Shown one piece after another: positions 8,981 to 16,789 of a DNA stretch of 16,789 bases. Both the position numbers and the translations under genes were made by a program. Source of the stretch: Chromera velia (taxonomy: Eukaryota; Sar; Chromeraceae); the NCBI GenBank assembly GCA_018398765.1, contig JAHBMJ010001656.1, forward strand, positions 10,001-26,789. The letters run 5' to 3'. Numbering within the stretch: the first letter of the stretch is position 1; every line of letters begins with the position of its first letter. Below the pieces are notes generated by a model. The model saw only the letters and a list, made by a program, of their open reading frames with translations. It was not told the DNA's origin and did not search any database.

Positions 8981-9132
8981 GGATTCATGGTTGCATGAGT
9001 TGATTCACTTCTTTATACTCATTTTGGTTTTTTGTCGTAATCGATCCACGTTGTATGGATGCGATTGCATGCATGCGAAAAAAGCATCTTTGTAAATGAC
9101 CTTCAAAGCATGGAAGACACATGCCGGAAGGA

Positions 9133-9264
9133 CTATTTGACGGCGTGCGCGTCGTCTGAAATGTCGTGCGTGAGGCAGCCATTGATTTGGTTCAGCAAAT
9201 CGAGTTCTTGCAGGAATAGAATCTTTGGCATGCGATAGTTTGAGAAGATCGATGGTTCAGTCAT
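9133..9264 (-). CDS. Short duplicated ORF, copy 2
   Basis: Base-for-base copy of the 43-codon ORF at 8849-8980, produced by the 284-bp tandem duplication. If that ORF is an exon, the gene now carries it twice. See copy 1 for its composition and the weak dynein-like resemblance. Confidence 0.2.
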   Translation of the reverse strand: MTEPSIFSNYRMPKILFLQELDLLNQINGCLTHDISDDAHAVK

Positions 9265-9337
9265 GGATTCATGGTTGCATGAGTTGATTCACTTCTTTAT
9301 ACTCATTTTGGTTTTTTGTCGTAATCGATCCACGTTG

Positions 9338-9678
9338 AAGGAAACTCTGTTGAAGGATTGGCTTGGTCTATATGTGGCTAGGTGGCTGCTGCTGTCAGTT
9401 CCCTGCAGTCCGATACAGCTAGTAGTGCAATGACGACTTTCTAACTTTGAGTTCTAGTTTGAGTTTTTAACAATTTTCAACATGATGACTATGGTTTGTT
9501 TTCTGTATATAGACATCTTTAATAATCTTTAATAGTAATAGTTGTGTTTATCAAGTCAAAGGCGCTAAAATGCGCTAAACTTTTGAAAGCTAGGCTGCTA
9601 ACGTTAAGAAAATACATAGTCACTACTGTACTAAAGTCTAAAGCCGTCACGCTAACATAACTTCCAGTTGGATAATAA
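9338..9678. other. Non-coding spacer left of the retrotransposon
   Basis: About 340 bases with no convincing ORF, repeat or RNA gene. It ends at the target site of the LTR element and is more AT-rich toward its right end. Confidence 0.4.
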
Positions 9679-9683
9679 ATTGT
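9679..9683. repeat. Target-site duplication of the retrotransposon (left)
   Basis: ATTGT directly left of the 5' LTR, repeated at 15932-15936 directly right of the 3' LTR. Five bases is the usual size for Ty1/copia integration. This duplication fixes the LTR borders used here. Confidence 0.85.
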
Positions 9684-9990
9684 AGCAGAACGTGCAAGCG
9701 GGCCGGCACCGGCCAACCGGTCCCGCCGCACAGCGCGCCTCCAGAGAGCCATGACCGAGTACGTACGCATCTTGCAGATCAATGCATGCAGAATTAATTG
9801 CATGTACGTAAATGCATGTAAACAGTAATTCGACGATACAGAATGATGGAGTCAGATAAGTCAGAGACTTGATTGATGGTTGGAAGTGAAGTAGCCTTAC
9901 TTCACACACCTTCTGATAACGAACACGTATAAGTGCTGTGTGCGCTCACGGGCAAAGGCGCTCCTAGACAAGCAGTGTTTAGCTCTTTCT
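9684..9990 (+). repeat. 5' long terminal repeat
   Basis: 307 bp, beginning AGCAGAACGTG and ending AGCTCTTTCT, so the termini are AG...CT rather than TG...CA. A TATAAG at 9928-9933 is a plausible core promoter 57 bases from the LTR end. A perfect 8-bp hairpin GTGAAGTA-GCCT-TACTTCAC lies at 9886-9905. The first 50 bases are GC-rich with nested CCGG/GGCC palindromes. Confidence 0.9.
9928..9933 (+). promoter_or_regulatory. Candidate TATA box in the 5' LTR
   Basis: TATAAG preceded by ACACG; the 3' LTR has the same hexamer at 15869-15874, where the base before it is A, making ATATAAG. By position it would drive the genomic transcript. The transcription start is not visible from sequence. Confidence 0.4.
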
Positions 9991-10001
9991 GGTAACAACC
10001 C
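9990..10001 (+). promoter_or_regulatory. Candidate primer-binding site
   Basis: TGGTAACAACCC begins at the last base of the 5' LTR. A PBS starting TGG pairs with the CCA end of a tRNA, so the primer would end ...GGGTTGTTACCA. It shares only TGGTA with the common plant initiator-Met PBS, so the primer tRNA is unidentified. Confidence 0.55.
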
Positions 10002-10010
10002 AGCGAGAGA

Positions 10011-11255
10011 ATGAGTGAGTCGGGATCGCCGTTTCCGGTTCTACAGAATGACCAGGTCTTCAAGCCCTGGTGGGATCAGTGTGTATCAAAAACAGAAGGG
10101 GCAGAAAAGCTCTTCGGTGCCTCTGATGAGAATATTGCACAATGGCAGGCAAGCAGAATTTACTCGGCAACTCATAAGCATCCAATTGTTGGAAAGTCCA
10201 TCCAACATCTTTTCGATCAAAAGAATGACTCCCATGACACGACGTTCCGCAATGCTGGCACCCTTAAGATAGATTGGGTCAAGTACAGGGACGCCCTTTT
10301 AGACAAAATCAAACAGCTCCTTGAAGAAACTGCGAAGGCCAAATCCAAAAAGAATGCGCGTGAATGGCGCATGCTTGCGGATAACGGCCGAGATTTCGCA
10401 TCGTTTCAACTTCTTGTCGACTTCTTCGAGGTACTGGAGAAGGAGATGAAGGACTCAAAAGGAGACAAGGACGTGCCTGATTCCCTGAGAGGGGAAGCTG
10501 TGTTTGCTTGTTTCTCCACCTACAACCAGAGGATGTTGGGGACAGATTGGGATGAAGACGATCTGTCCGACTACGGAAAATTGATTGCGGAGGCAAAGAA
10601 GCTCACATGCAAGACCCAAACCAACATCATCACGGAACCAGCAGGAGGTCCGCCTGCCTGGCAGACCGCCACCACCAACAACATCACTCAGATGAAGAAA
10701 GCCGCAGTCGTCAAGCAGGAGGCTGCCTTTGTCGGTGGCGCTGGGTTCCCTCCGAGGGGGAGGAATAGAGGCAGAGGGCGGGGAAGAGGCAGTTCAGGGG
10801 CAGGTCGAGGAGGAGGTCATGGGGGGCAAAAGAGAGGCCAAGAAATGAACCCAAACGATTGCCCAAAGTATGGCAGGGCAGGGGGGCATGACCCAGAATG
10901 GTTTGAGAAGAATGATTGTCCGGGGAAGACACACACGTGCGAGATCTGTGGGAAATACGGACACAGGCCACGCGTGTGCAGGAAGAAGGGGGACACTGCA
11001 AACACCCCTCTAGCATCCACATCCAACTCCAGGGGCAGAGGAGGCCCCCATTCACAGAGAGGACGTGGAGGGATGCAAGCTGCTCGAGGTAGTGGCCCCG
11101 GACGATTCGATGGCAAGGCAGCCTACTACGCTCAACATGAGAAGAATGGTCAAGGGTGCACACCTGACCAATATGAGGTTAGCAGACTTGCAGGACATCG
11201 TTCCCAGTCTGGAAAAGGTTCTCAGAAGGCAGGCCACCTTCTTGAGTGTTTTTGA
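10011..11255 (+). CDS. gag: Retrotransposon Gag with zinc knuckle
   Basis: An intact 414-codon frame starting at ATG 10011, 20 bases after the 5' LTR. The first 230 or so residues are helical and charged, typical of a copia capsid region. They are followed by an Arg/Gly-rich nucleic-acid-binding segment (about residues 245-285) and a CCHC zinc knuckle, CEICGKYGHRPRVC, with C310, C313, H318 and C323; a second Cys/His-rich stretch (CPKYGRAGGHDPEWFEKNDC) precedes it. Gag packages the element RNA in virus-like particles. The last 26 or so codons (after YE at 11172-11177) look less protein-like, overlap a possible intron (11178-11321) and end at TGA 11253-11255. Pol follows in the same frame, so Gag-Pol would need splicing or stop bypass. 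Confidence 0.9.
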   Translation: MSESGSPFPVLQNDQVFKPWWDQCVSKTEGAEKLFGASDENIAQWQASRIYSATHKHPIVGKSIQHLFDQKNDSHDTTFRNAGTLKIDWVKYRDALLDKIKQLLEETAKAKSKKNAREWRMLADNGRDFASFQLLVDFFEVLEKEMKDSKGDKDVPDSLRGEAVFACFSTYNQRMLGTDWDEDDLSDYGKLIAEAKKLTCKTQTNIITEPAGGPPAWQTATTNNITQMKKAAVVKQEAAFVGGAGFPPRGRNRGRGRGRGSSGAGRGGGHGGQKRGQEMNPNDCPKYGRAGGHDPEWFEKNDCPGKTHTCEICGKYGHRPRVCRKKGDTANTPLASTSNSRGRGGPHSQRGRGGMQAARGSGPGRFDGKAAYYAQHEKNGQGCTPDQYEVSRLAGHRSQSGKGSQKAGHLLECF

Positions 11256-11321
11256 AATAATATGTGCATGTCTGTGCTTCTTTACTCATCTCCCTTCTCT
11301 CTGTCTCTCTGGCATTGGCAG
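11178..11321 (+). other. Candidate intron at the gag-pol junction
   Basis: A GT at 11178, right after codon GAG, and an AG at 11320-11321 behind a long pyrimidine tract (CTCCCTTCTCTCTGTCTCTC-type) bracket 144 bases. Removal is phase 0, deletes the Gag stop at 11253 and joins the Gag frame to the protease-side frame. Regulated splicing between gag and pol is known for Drosophila copia. The donor (GTTAGC) is weak, so this is an inference. Confidence 0.35.
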
Positions 11322-11957
11322 GGTGCGGAGGGAGGAATTCGACAGACATCACACACGACATTCCGGATGAGGGATGGTGCGCCCCACCCATTCTTTGTCG
11401 ATGTGAAGGAGCACCACGCCTGCATGGTGGACTCCACTGGAGACAACACGAGATCCCCAGACAAGTCAGTATCGGTCAGTCAACACAGACCTGCTGCACG
11501 CCGTCGGATGCATATCGACTCATGCACCACGGCACCCATAGGATGGGAGAGAGAGCTGGGAGGAATGGTTGTCTAGAGTAGGCCGTCTGACATGTCTTTT
11601 GGGCTTGGGCACAAGAAGGCAGAAAAGAAGATCCAAATCTCCCGTCTCGCATGCATTGCACAGAAATGCAAAGTCAGAGGAGTAGGCTGGCAAGTCCTTT
11701 TTCTCATGGTCTATCTGACGCACGACCCAGTGCCATATCTGATGAGACAGGATGATGCTGACGGGGAGACGATTTTGCAAAAAGAGGGGAAGGAATCATA
11801 TGTGGTCGTGAGGGATGCCAGGGGGTTCTTAGCGGAGATCCTCGTTGACAATCCAAGGGGAGACGGCCACACAACAAACCTTCCGTTCACAGACGTCCTT
11901 GTTCCCCGTACTGACGAAGTAGCAGCAGCAATGAGAGACGAGGGGAGCGTGTAGGCT

Positions 11958-12950
11958 GTGGAGTTGCACACCATCGGGTTCGAGGAACTGAGGGCAGAAC
12001 ACAGGAGATTCGGGCACGTGGGTAGAGATAAGCTAGAGCCCACACTGGCCTGCAGGGGGATGCAGGCAAGGAGTGAAGACTGGAAGAGGCTTGAGACAGA
12101 GTGCCGACTGTGTCCCCTCAAAAACGCAACCATCCCCACTCTAGCTCCAGTACCCACCTGACATGAGGATGCGGGTGGGCCCTTCGACATCATGCAGATT
12201 GATCACTGGTTTCTCAATGATGATGAGGTGGCAGGGCCTCACAAATGCTGCATGCGGGTGATTGATGAGTGGGGGGGACTTGACCTTGACTACCCCTTCA
12301 GGTCACGAAACCAGTTCGTCGAGGGGTTCAAAGAGCATATCGACTTTGTTAAGTCGTTTGGGGGAGTACAATTCTAAAAGGAAGGGCCAAAGGCAGTAGC
12401 AGCACGCATCCGTTGCAACGATGCACCTGAATTCCGAGGGGGGGAGTTTGGAGCGTTTGCAGAGCGAAGGGGAATAAGATTTTTGGACCATCCGTCCAGA
12501 ATCAAAGCAGCTCTGGGTTTTGTAGAGGGGAAAAACAGGCATGCAAGAGCAGAGCTTGGTGCCTTCCAAGCTGAATGGAAGCGCTGGTTTAGTTCATGCC
12601 CCAAATCCCTCTGGGGTCATATGGCCAGAGGGATCAGCATCACCAGAGCCAAGACATACAACAAGGTGCTTCGCACCTCCCAATGGAAGAAAACCTTCGG
12701 CTCTGACCCTCCCTACCATTTTCTCTGCAGAGATGTGGGTGTGTTGCGAACTACAGAGAGTGGAATCGAACTTCCAGGCAGCGAGGTTGTGTGGCTCTAT
12801 GAGAAGAACAAAAACCTTGCTGTCGTGACTCGAAAGCAACCGAACCGTGACGTGTGGGACATCATTCACACGCATCCCCACTACGTCAAACCAGTGAAGA
12901 GGGGTATTGTAGCATGTTGGGGGGGGCCTGAATGGGTCCCCGAGAGCAAC
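11958..12950 (+). pseudogene. Integrase region of pol
   Basis: The zinc-binding HHCC motif is seen as HRRFGH (from 12000) and CRLC (12102-12113). The catalytic residues are D at 12201 (DIMQIDHW), D at 12420 (CNDAPEF) and E at 12525 (GFVEGKNRHAR), with 34 residues between the last two against 35 in canonical copia integrases. TGA 12159 separates the zinc domain from the core, and TAA 12375 lies between the two catalytic aspartates, so no full integrase can be made from this copy. Confidence 0.85.
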
Positions 12951-13769
12951 GAATCGCAACAGCAGCAGCCCTACGCCATTCCTCCTTCTTCTGAAGAGTC
13001 CTCCCAGAATGATTTCCTTCCCGCCCCCCCTCTCCAACAAGATGCATCCAATGAGGGGGTGCATAGTCACGCCTCTGGTGGGGGGGTGCAGCAAGCCGAT
13101 GGACATGCAGCAGTCCCAGAGCAGCATAGGGCTGATGTGCCACCAGCTTCACAGGAACGCTACACAGGCATCCTTGTGCAGGGAAGGAACAACCAGCTGG
13201 TCCCCATAGCCATGACTGGAAAGGCATTCAAACGGACCGTCCCCGTCTCCTCACTGTCAAAGCAGCCAGATGGCACCTGGAATTTTTCCGGCATCTCCTC
13301 GAATGTGCGCAAAGCAGATGTGCTACGTTATTTCGAGATTGTAGAGGATCGTATTCCTTCTGCAATCGAAACACAGATTTCACCCCCTCTCCCATTGCAG
13401 GCGGGGGGGTGTATGAACAATCAAGCACCTGCTCAGGGAGAGGGAGATGGAGATAGAGAGGGAAGGGACGAGTCACCTGATGGGAGAGACCACGAACCAA
13501 AACACAGTGATGATGAGGATTCTCTCTTCGGAGAGAACTTCCTCGCACCCGATGCCCTGACAGGAGGGCAGTTGGGTGGAAACAACAAACAGGAACAGGA
13601 TGGGGGGCCTCCGGGGGCAGACCTTGGAGATGTGCCTCCTGCAGACAACGTCTTCTTTCTTGCTCCTCCTCATGACTGCTTCTACCTAGGACCGGACCCC
13701 GAGCATCCTATCACAGTCCCTGACGACTTCAAGCAGGGATCCACGCAAACCCCTGCGCTTCCGGAAGAG

Positions 13770-15554
13770 GTCGAGAGGGAAGACTTCGATGAGGCATGCA
13801 GAGACGAGTGGCTGAAAAACATTATAGGTAAGGGAGTGCTGGGTAGGGTGGTCGACAGAAAAGAAGTGGACTCTGTTATGCGCATGGGTTGGAGACTCAC
13901 TTGGAAAGAGAAAGAAACCAAGCAGGCAGAGAAAGAAAAGGAAGAGAACAGGCAGAAGGAAGGGAAGGCAGGAATTGATCGGCAGTCAGGACGATAGGCA
14001 GACGGTTCTCAGGGAGACAGAGAGGCGCAACAGCCTCGCAAGTACAAGGGCAGGAAAGGAAGGATGAAAAAGAATGAACCAAGACAGGCAAGGCCAGAGA
14101 ACAGAAAGCCAAAAGCAAGATGCTTTGGAAAGGGTTTCACAGACAAAAGAGCGGTTGACACTTATGTTGGCACACCTTCTGTCTGGGCAATTCTTATGTT
14201 CTGCTTTTTTTCTTTAACTTTCTGTCTCTCTCGTTTTGCGGGGGACATCTTTGGAGCATTCTTCACTGCCCCTGACAAGAACGAGAAGAGAGCCGCAGTC
14301 ATCATTTCCGATTGGCTGCCACACATTCCAGCCAAGAACCCATATAAAGACATGAACGACAGGGACTACGAGACCTTCAGAAAAGCAGCCCTCGAAATCA
14401 AGCCGGGGGAGCTTCGATTGGTGGAAAAGGGACTCTACGGGATGCCTTGCTCAGGCAACATCTTTGACAAAAGCCTTACAGGAGTCCAGGGTGAGGCAGG
14501 ATACGAACGAGTAGAGACCGGGGTGGCAGTTAAAAGAGGTGAGGCAGGTGAGCCCGCTGTGGGTGTCCAAATCAATTGGATTGATGATGTATTCGGGGCA
14601 AGGAGGGGTAGGAAAGAGACCGCAGAAGAAATTGCATTCCTCAGAAGCAGGTTTGAATGGGGACACCTCTCCAAACTTCCCTTTGATGCCAGTATCAAGT
14701 ATGCTAGCATGGACTTCTCTTTCTTCAATGAGACAGTGGAGGTGTCTCAGAACTCATACAGCAGGGGGGTCAACACAGATGCCCTTTGGAGAACGATTGG
14801 AGAAAAGAGAAAGAAGGGGGAAGTAAAAGCTACAGAACTCGAACCCGCAACCAAAATGGAGAAGGAGGGGGGATTGGAGCCGCTCATGCGGAGTATCAAT
14901 GGTGTGTTGCATTGGATGGTGCGCACACGACCCTCCAGACGTGTTTGGGCAGATGAGCTCAGTTGTCACTCCACCCGACCATGCAGGAGAGTTGTCAGAG
15001 CAGCAGTCAGGGTCCTAGAAATGCTGAAGGAGAGGAAAGAGCCGATCCGTCTACGGGCACTGAAACGATTCAAGAGAGTCATGCTAGCTGTGCTAGATGA
15101 CAGCTCCTACTCCCGAACGACCTACAGTGGAAGGTTGGGTTGGCTGATATTCTTGGTTGAAGAAGGGTGGACTCCAGAAACAGCAATGCAGGAAGCCAAC
15201 CCATGGCAGAACATCATAGCATGGCACACTGAACGCCACAACCATAAACATGGGAGTAGCACAGCAGCAGAAGCAACTAGCTTCAAAAGCGTCATCAAGC
15301 ATCTTCCTCGTTTGAAGACACTCGCAAACCACCTGTGGGGTCAGGAACCAAAAGTACAATTCTTTACTGATTGCAATCCGTTCTTTGAACAGTTGAGGAC
15401 GGGCATAGCAGCAGACGGTACCTCACAGGGGATGCTTGATTTCATCATACAGGAACTTGGACGGACCAGAGGGTCAGTGATTTGGTGCAGGAGAGAGGTC
15501 CAGATAGCTAACGCGCTGACTAAGCCATGTTGGCCTGGGAAGGAATTTTCATGA
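13770..15554 (+). pseudogene. Reverse transcriptase and RNase H region of pol
   Basis: RT begins near DEACRDEWLKNIIGKGVLGR and GWRLTWKEK, then KARCFGKGFTDKR and DTYVGTPS (palm), GDIFGAFFTA with the first catalytic Asp at 14244, KGLYGMPCSGNIFDKSL, and the polymerase box WIDDV with Asp codons at 14583 and 14586 (Trp in place of the usual Tyr/Phe). RNase H follows: YSGRLGWLIFLV, AAEATSF with Glu at 15270, FFTDCNPFF with Asp at 15369, and the C-terminal ANALTKP copia signature. A purine-rich segment of about 190 bases (13911-14105), containing TAG 13995, sits between WRLTWKEK and KARCFGKGF, where related RTs have only a short loop. Confidence 0.9.
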
Positions 15555-15610
15555 GCAGAGAAGAACAAATGACAGAACAAGGATGACTGAAGAAAGAAAT
15601 AGACCTTTGC

Positions 15611-15622
15611 AAGATGGGGGGG
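15611..15622 (+). promoter_or_regulatory. Polypurine tract
   Basis: AAGATGGGGGGG, purine except for one T, ends two bases (TG) before the 3' LTR. It is in the expected place for plus-strand DNA priming during reverse transcription. Confidence 0.7.
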
Positions 15623-15624
15623 TG

Positions 15625-15931
15625 AGCAGAACGTGCAAGCGGGCCGGCACCGGCCAACCAGTCCCGCCGCACAGCACGCCTCCAGAGAGCCATCACCGAG
15701 CACATACGCATCTTGCAGATCAATGCATGCAGAATTAATTGCATGTACGTAAATGCATGTAAACAGTAATTCGACGATACAGAATGATGGAGTCAGATAA
15801 GTCAGAGACTTGATTGATGGTTGGAAGTGAAGTAGCCTTACTTCACACACCTTCTGATAACGAACACATATAAGTGCTGTGTGTGCTCACGGGCAAAGGC
15901 GCCCCTAGACAAGCAGTGTCTAGCTCTTTCT
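15625..15931 (+). repeat. 3' long terminal repeat
   Basis: 307 bp, the same length as the 5' LTR and differing from it at nine positions: eight transitions and one G/C transversion. The bases TG precede it, but the matching left flank and the ATTGT duplication place the border at AGCAG. It carries the same hairpin (15827-15846) and TATAAG (15869-15874). Confidence 0.9.
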
Positions 15932-15936
15932 ATTGT
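15932..15936. repeat. Target-site duplication of the retrotransposon (right)
   Basis: ATTGT directly after the 3' LTR, matching 9679-9683. Confidence 0.85.
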
Positions 15937-16190
15937 TTATATGACAGTGAGATGCCGGGTTATATAATAATTTAGACTATTATTCAGTATTTTATGTATG
16001 CAATGCAAAATCAATCAAAAATCATGATCGGTCTGAGATGATGATCAGAGTTTTACACTCAAATGATCGATCGATATGGAAGGAGCCAACTCAGTCAAGT
16101 CATAATATATACATTAAATTTAGCATCAATTAATCAATCATGCAAATAGTCAATCAATGATACGTTTTTACTCAGGGGAGGGAAGGGTGG
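15937..16190. other. AT-rich spacer right of the retrotransposon
   Basis: About 250 bases of AT-rich DNA with several ATCAATCAAT/GATCGATC-type short repeats. No ORF, RNA gene or regulatory site was recognised. Confidence 0.4.
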
Positions 16191-16412
16191 GGGGGTGAAG
16201 GTTTCTGGGCGCCCAGGGGTTTCTGATGTGGAAAGGTTCGGAACAGCCGGCCTAAACAGGGGGAGGCAACTATAAAATTGGGGCGCCCAAGGCTTCTAAG
16301 CCGTTTTTTTAAGGTTTTATAAGCTTTACCCACCTTTTGACCCCCGTTCTCAGCAAGAAAGCGCCTCCAGGCCTTAAAGCCCCCCGTTTGGGGCCGGGGA
16401 GCCTTCACCCCC
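16191..16412. repeat. Foldback sequence, possible decayed MITE
   Basis: GGGGGTGAAGG (16191-16201) is the exact inverse complement of CCTTCACCCCC (16402-16412), bounding 222 bp. Inside, GGGCGCCCA occurs twice in direct orientation (16207-16215 and 16281-16289), and much of the segment consists of runs of G or C with local palindromes. No target duplication is evident, so a mobile origin is only a suggestion. Confidence 0.4.
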
Positions 16413-16441
16413 TATTTTTTGACCCAGTGGCCCGATTCATG

Positions 16442-16789
16442 CATTGCACTCGGGTTCTTCGACTATACAGATGTATATAGGGAGGGAAAGGGGGATTCGA
16501 TTTGCGGATAAAAAGAAGAAGACTAACTTTTGGCTCCAAGTTTTGGGATATTTTTTCTGTACATATTCGCAAAATAAGAATTAAACAGATACACACTTTC
16601 TAGACTATTCCAAACTTTTGGGACTGTTTCTTTTGCGCGTATTCGCAAGATGGGAAACAGATACACATTTTTCAGATATTTCCAGACTTGTAAGACTGGT
16701 CATCACTGCTATTGACGGGTCTTTTAATTGTATGTATGTCCCCATTGAACTCTGGGCCTATTCAGATGTATATAACGGTGGGGGGGGGG
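16442..16789. repeat. Degenerate tandem repeat, ~300-bp period with nested ~73-bp units
   Basis: A segment starting CATTGCACTCGGG with CAGATGTATATAGGGAGGG (from 16442) recurs imperfectly as CATTGAACTCTGGG with CAGATGTATATAACGGTGGG (from 16743) and is cut by the window end. Within the unit, about 73-bp subunits repeat at 16535-16608, 16609-16680 and partly from 16681, sharing ATTCGCAA and AAACAGATACACA blocks. This suggests a satellite-like array continuing to the right. Confidence 0.55.

Larger units (their letters stand above)
8768..9335. repeat. Perfect tandem duplication, two 284-bp units
   Basis: Units 8768-9051 and 9052-9335 are identical by direct comparison, head to tail, followed by two further matching bases (9336-9337). 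There is no inverted repeat or transposon end at the borders. Each unit holds the same 43-codon minus-strand ORF. Perfect identity means either a very recent duplication or an assembly artefact. Confidence 0.95.
11322..15554 (+). pseudogene. pol: Retrotransposon pol (PR-IN-RT-RH) with nonsense mutations
   Basis: One reading frame, the same as gag, carries copia Pol from about 11322 to TGA 15552-15554. It is interrupted by TAG 11574, TAG 11952, TGA 12159, TAA 12375 and TAG 13995, but by no frameshift. Order: a protease-like segment (VDVKEHHACMVDSTGDN; the D-S/T-G site is not clearly intact), the HHCC and DDE integrase domains, a long acidic/Pro-rich linker (about 12950-13750), reverse transcriptase, and RNase H. 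The polyprotein would make and integrate element cDNA. Every stop is one C-to-T change from a sense codon (CAG, CGA or CAA), consistent with decay after insertion. Readthrough cannot be excluded but is unlikely for five stops. Confidence 0.9.
9684..15931 (+). mobile_element. Ty1/copia-type LTR retrotransposon, 6,248 bp
   Basis: Two 307-bp direct LTRs (9684-9990 and 15625-15931) enclose gag and pol in plus orientation. The whole is flanked by the 5-bp duplication ATTGT (9679-9683 and 15932-15936). A candidate primer-binding site follows the 5' LTR and a G-rich polypurine tract precedes the 3' LTR. Pol order is protease region, integrase, reverse transcriptase, RNase H; integrase before RT is the copia order. 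The LTRs differ at 9 of 307 positions (2.9 percent, eight of them transitions) with no indels. Gag is intact while pol has in-frame stops, so this copy is probably not autonomous. A matching primer tRNA was not found in the window. Confidence 0.95.

Noticed and set aside
9681-9990. LTR beginning with TG at 9681
   Set aside because: Homology between the LTRs starts cleanly at 9684, and taking TG as the end destroys the matched ATTGT duplication.
10711-11163. 150-codon minus-strand frame antisense to gag
   Set aside because: It mirrors the Arg/Gly-rich part of gag and has no features of its own.
12594-13127. 177-codon minus-strand frame antisense to pol
   Set aside because: It is the shadow of the integrase/linker region of pol, which has clear motifs on the plus strand.
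1-16789. CRISPR array, bacterial operon or defence island
   Set aside because: There are no regularly spaced identical repeats with unique spacers; genes have introns and a eukaryotic retrotransposon is present.

Overview
This window looks like nuclear DNA of a eukaryotic microbe. Two protein genes can be rebuilt only by joining several short exons across GT–AG introns with pyrimidine-rich (T/C)GCAG acceptors. There are no bacterial operon features. The window also holds a Ty1/copia LTR retrotransposon, two short inverted-repeat transposons and many microsatellites. A protist or alga (alveolate or stramenopile, for example a chromerid) would fit, but that is a weak inference.

Layout. 1–610: remnants or exons of an unidentified plus-strand gene that continues off the left edge. 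610–2440: AT-rich non-coding DNA holding two MITE-like elements (1371–1618 and 1711–1931), each with matched terminal inverted repeats and a perfect 8-bp target duplication. 2442–5971 (minus): a complete seven-exon mitochondrial carrier gene whose 309-residue product is closest to uncoupling protein 4 (UCP4/SLC25A27). 6466–8393 (plus): a divergently oriented gene for a secreted ML-domain (NPC2/MD-2-like lipid-binding) protein in about six exons, with a large GAAA microsatellite in one intron. 8481–9335: an unassigned minus-strand ORF and a perfect 284-bp tandem duplication that doubles a 43-codon ORF. 9684–15931: a 6.25-kb copia element with 307-bp LTRs, 5-bp target duplications (ATTGT), an intact gag and a pol frame broken by stop codons but not by frameshifts. 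15937–16789: AT-rich spacer, a foldback sequence and a degenerate tandem repeat running off the right edge.

The two reconstructed genes start about 500 bp apart in opposite directions and may share an upstream region. Their products (an inner-membrane carrier and a secretory-pathway sterol/lipid-binding protein) are not known to work together. I see no new defence or multi-gene system. The observations most worth checking are the paired MITEs, the non-canonical AG...CT LTR ends, the substitution-only decay of pol with a candidate intron at the gag–pol junction, and a possible 29-nt intron in the ML gene.
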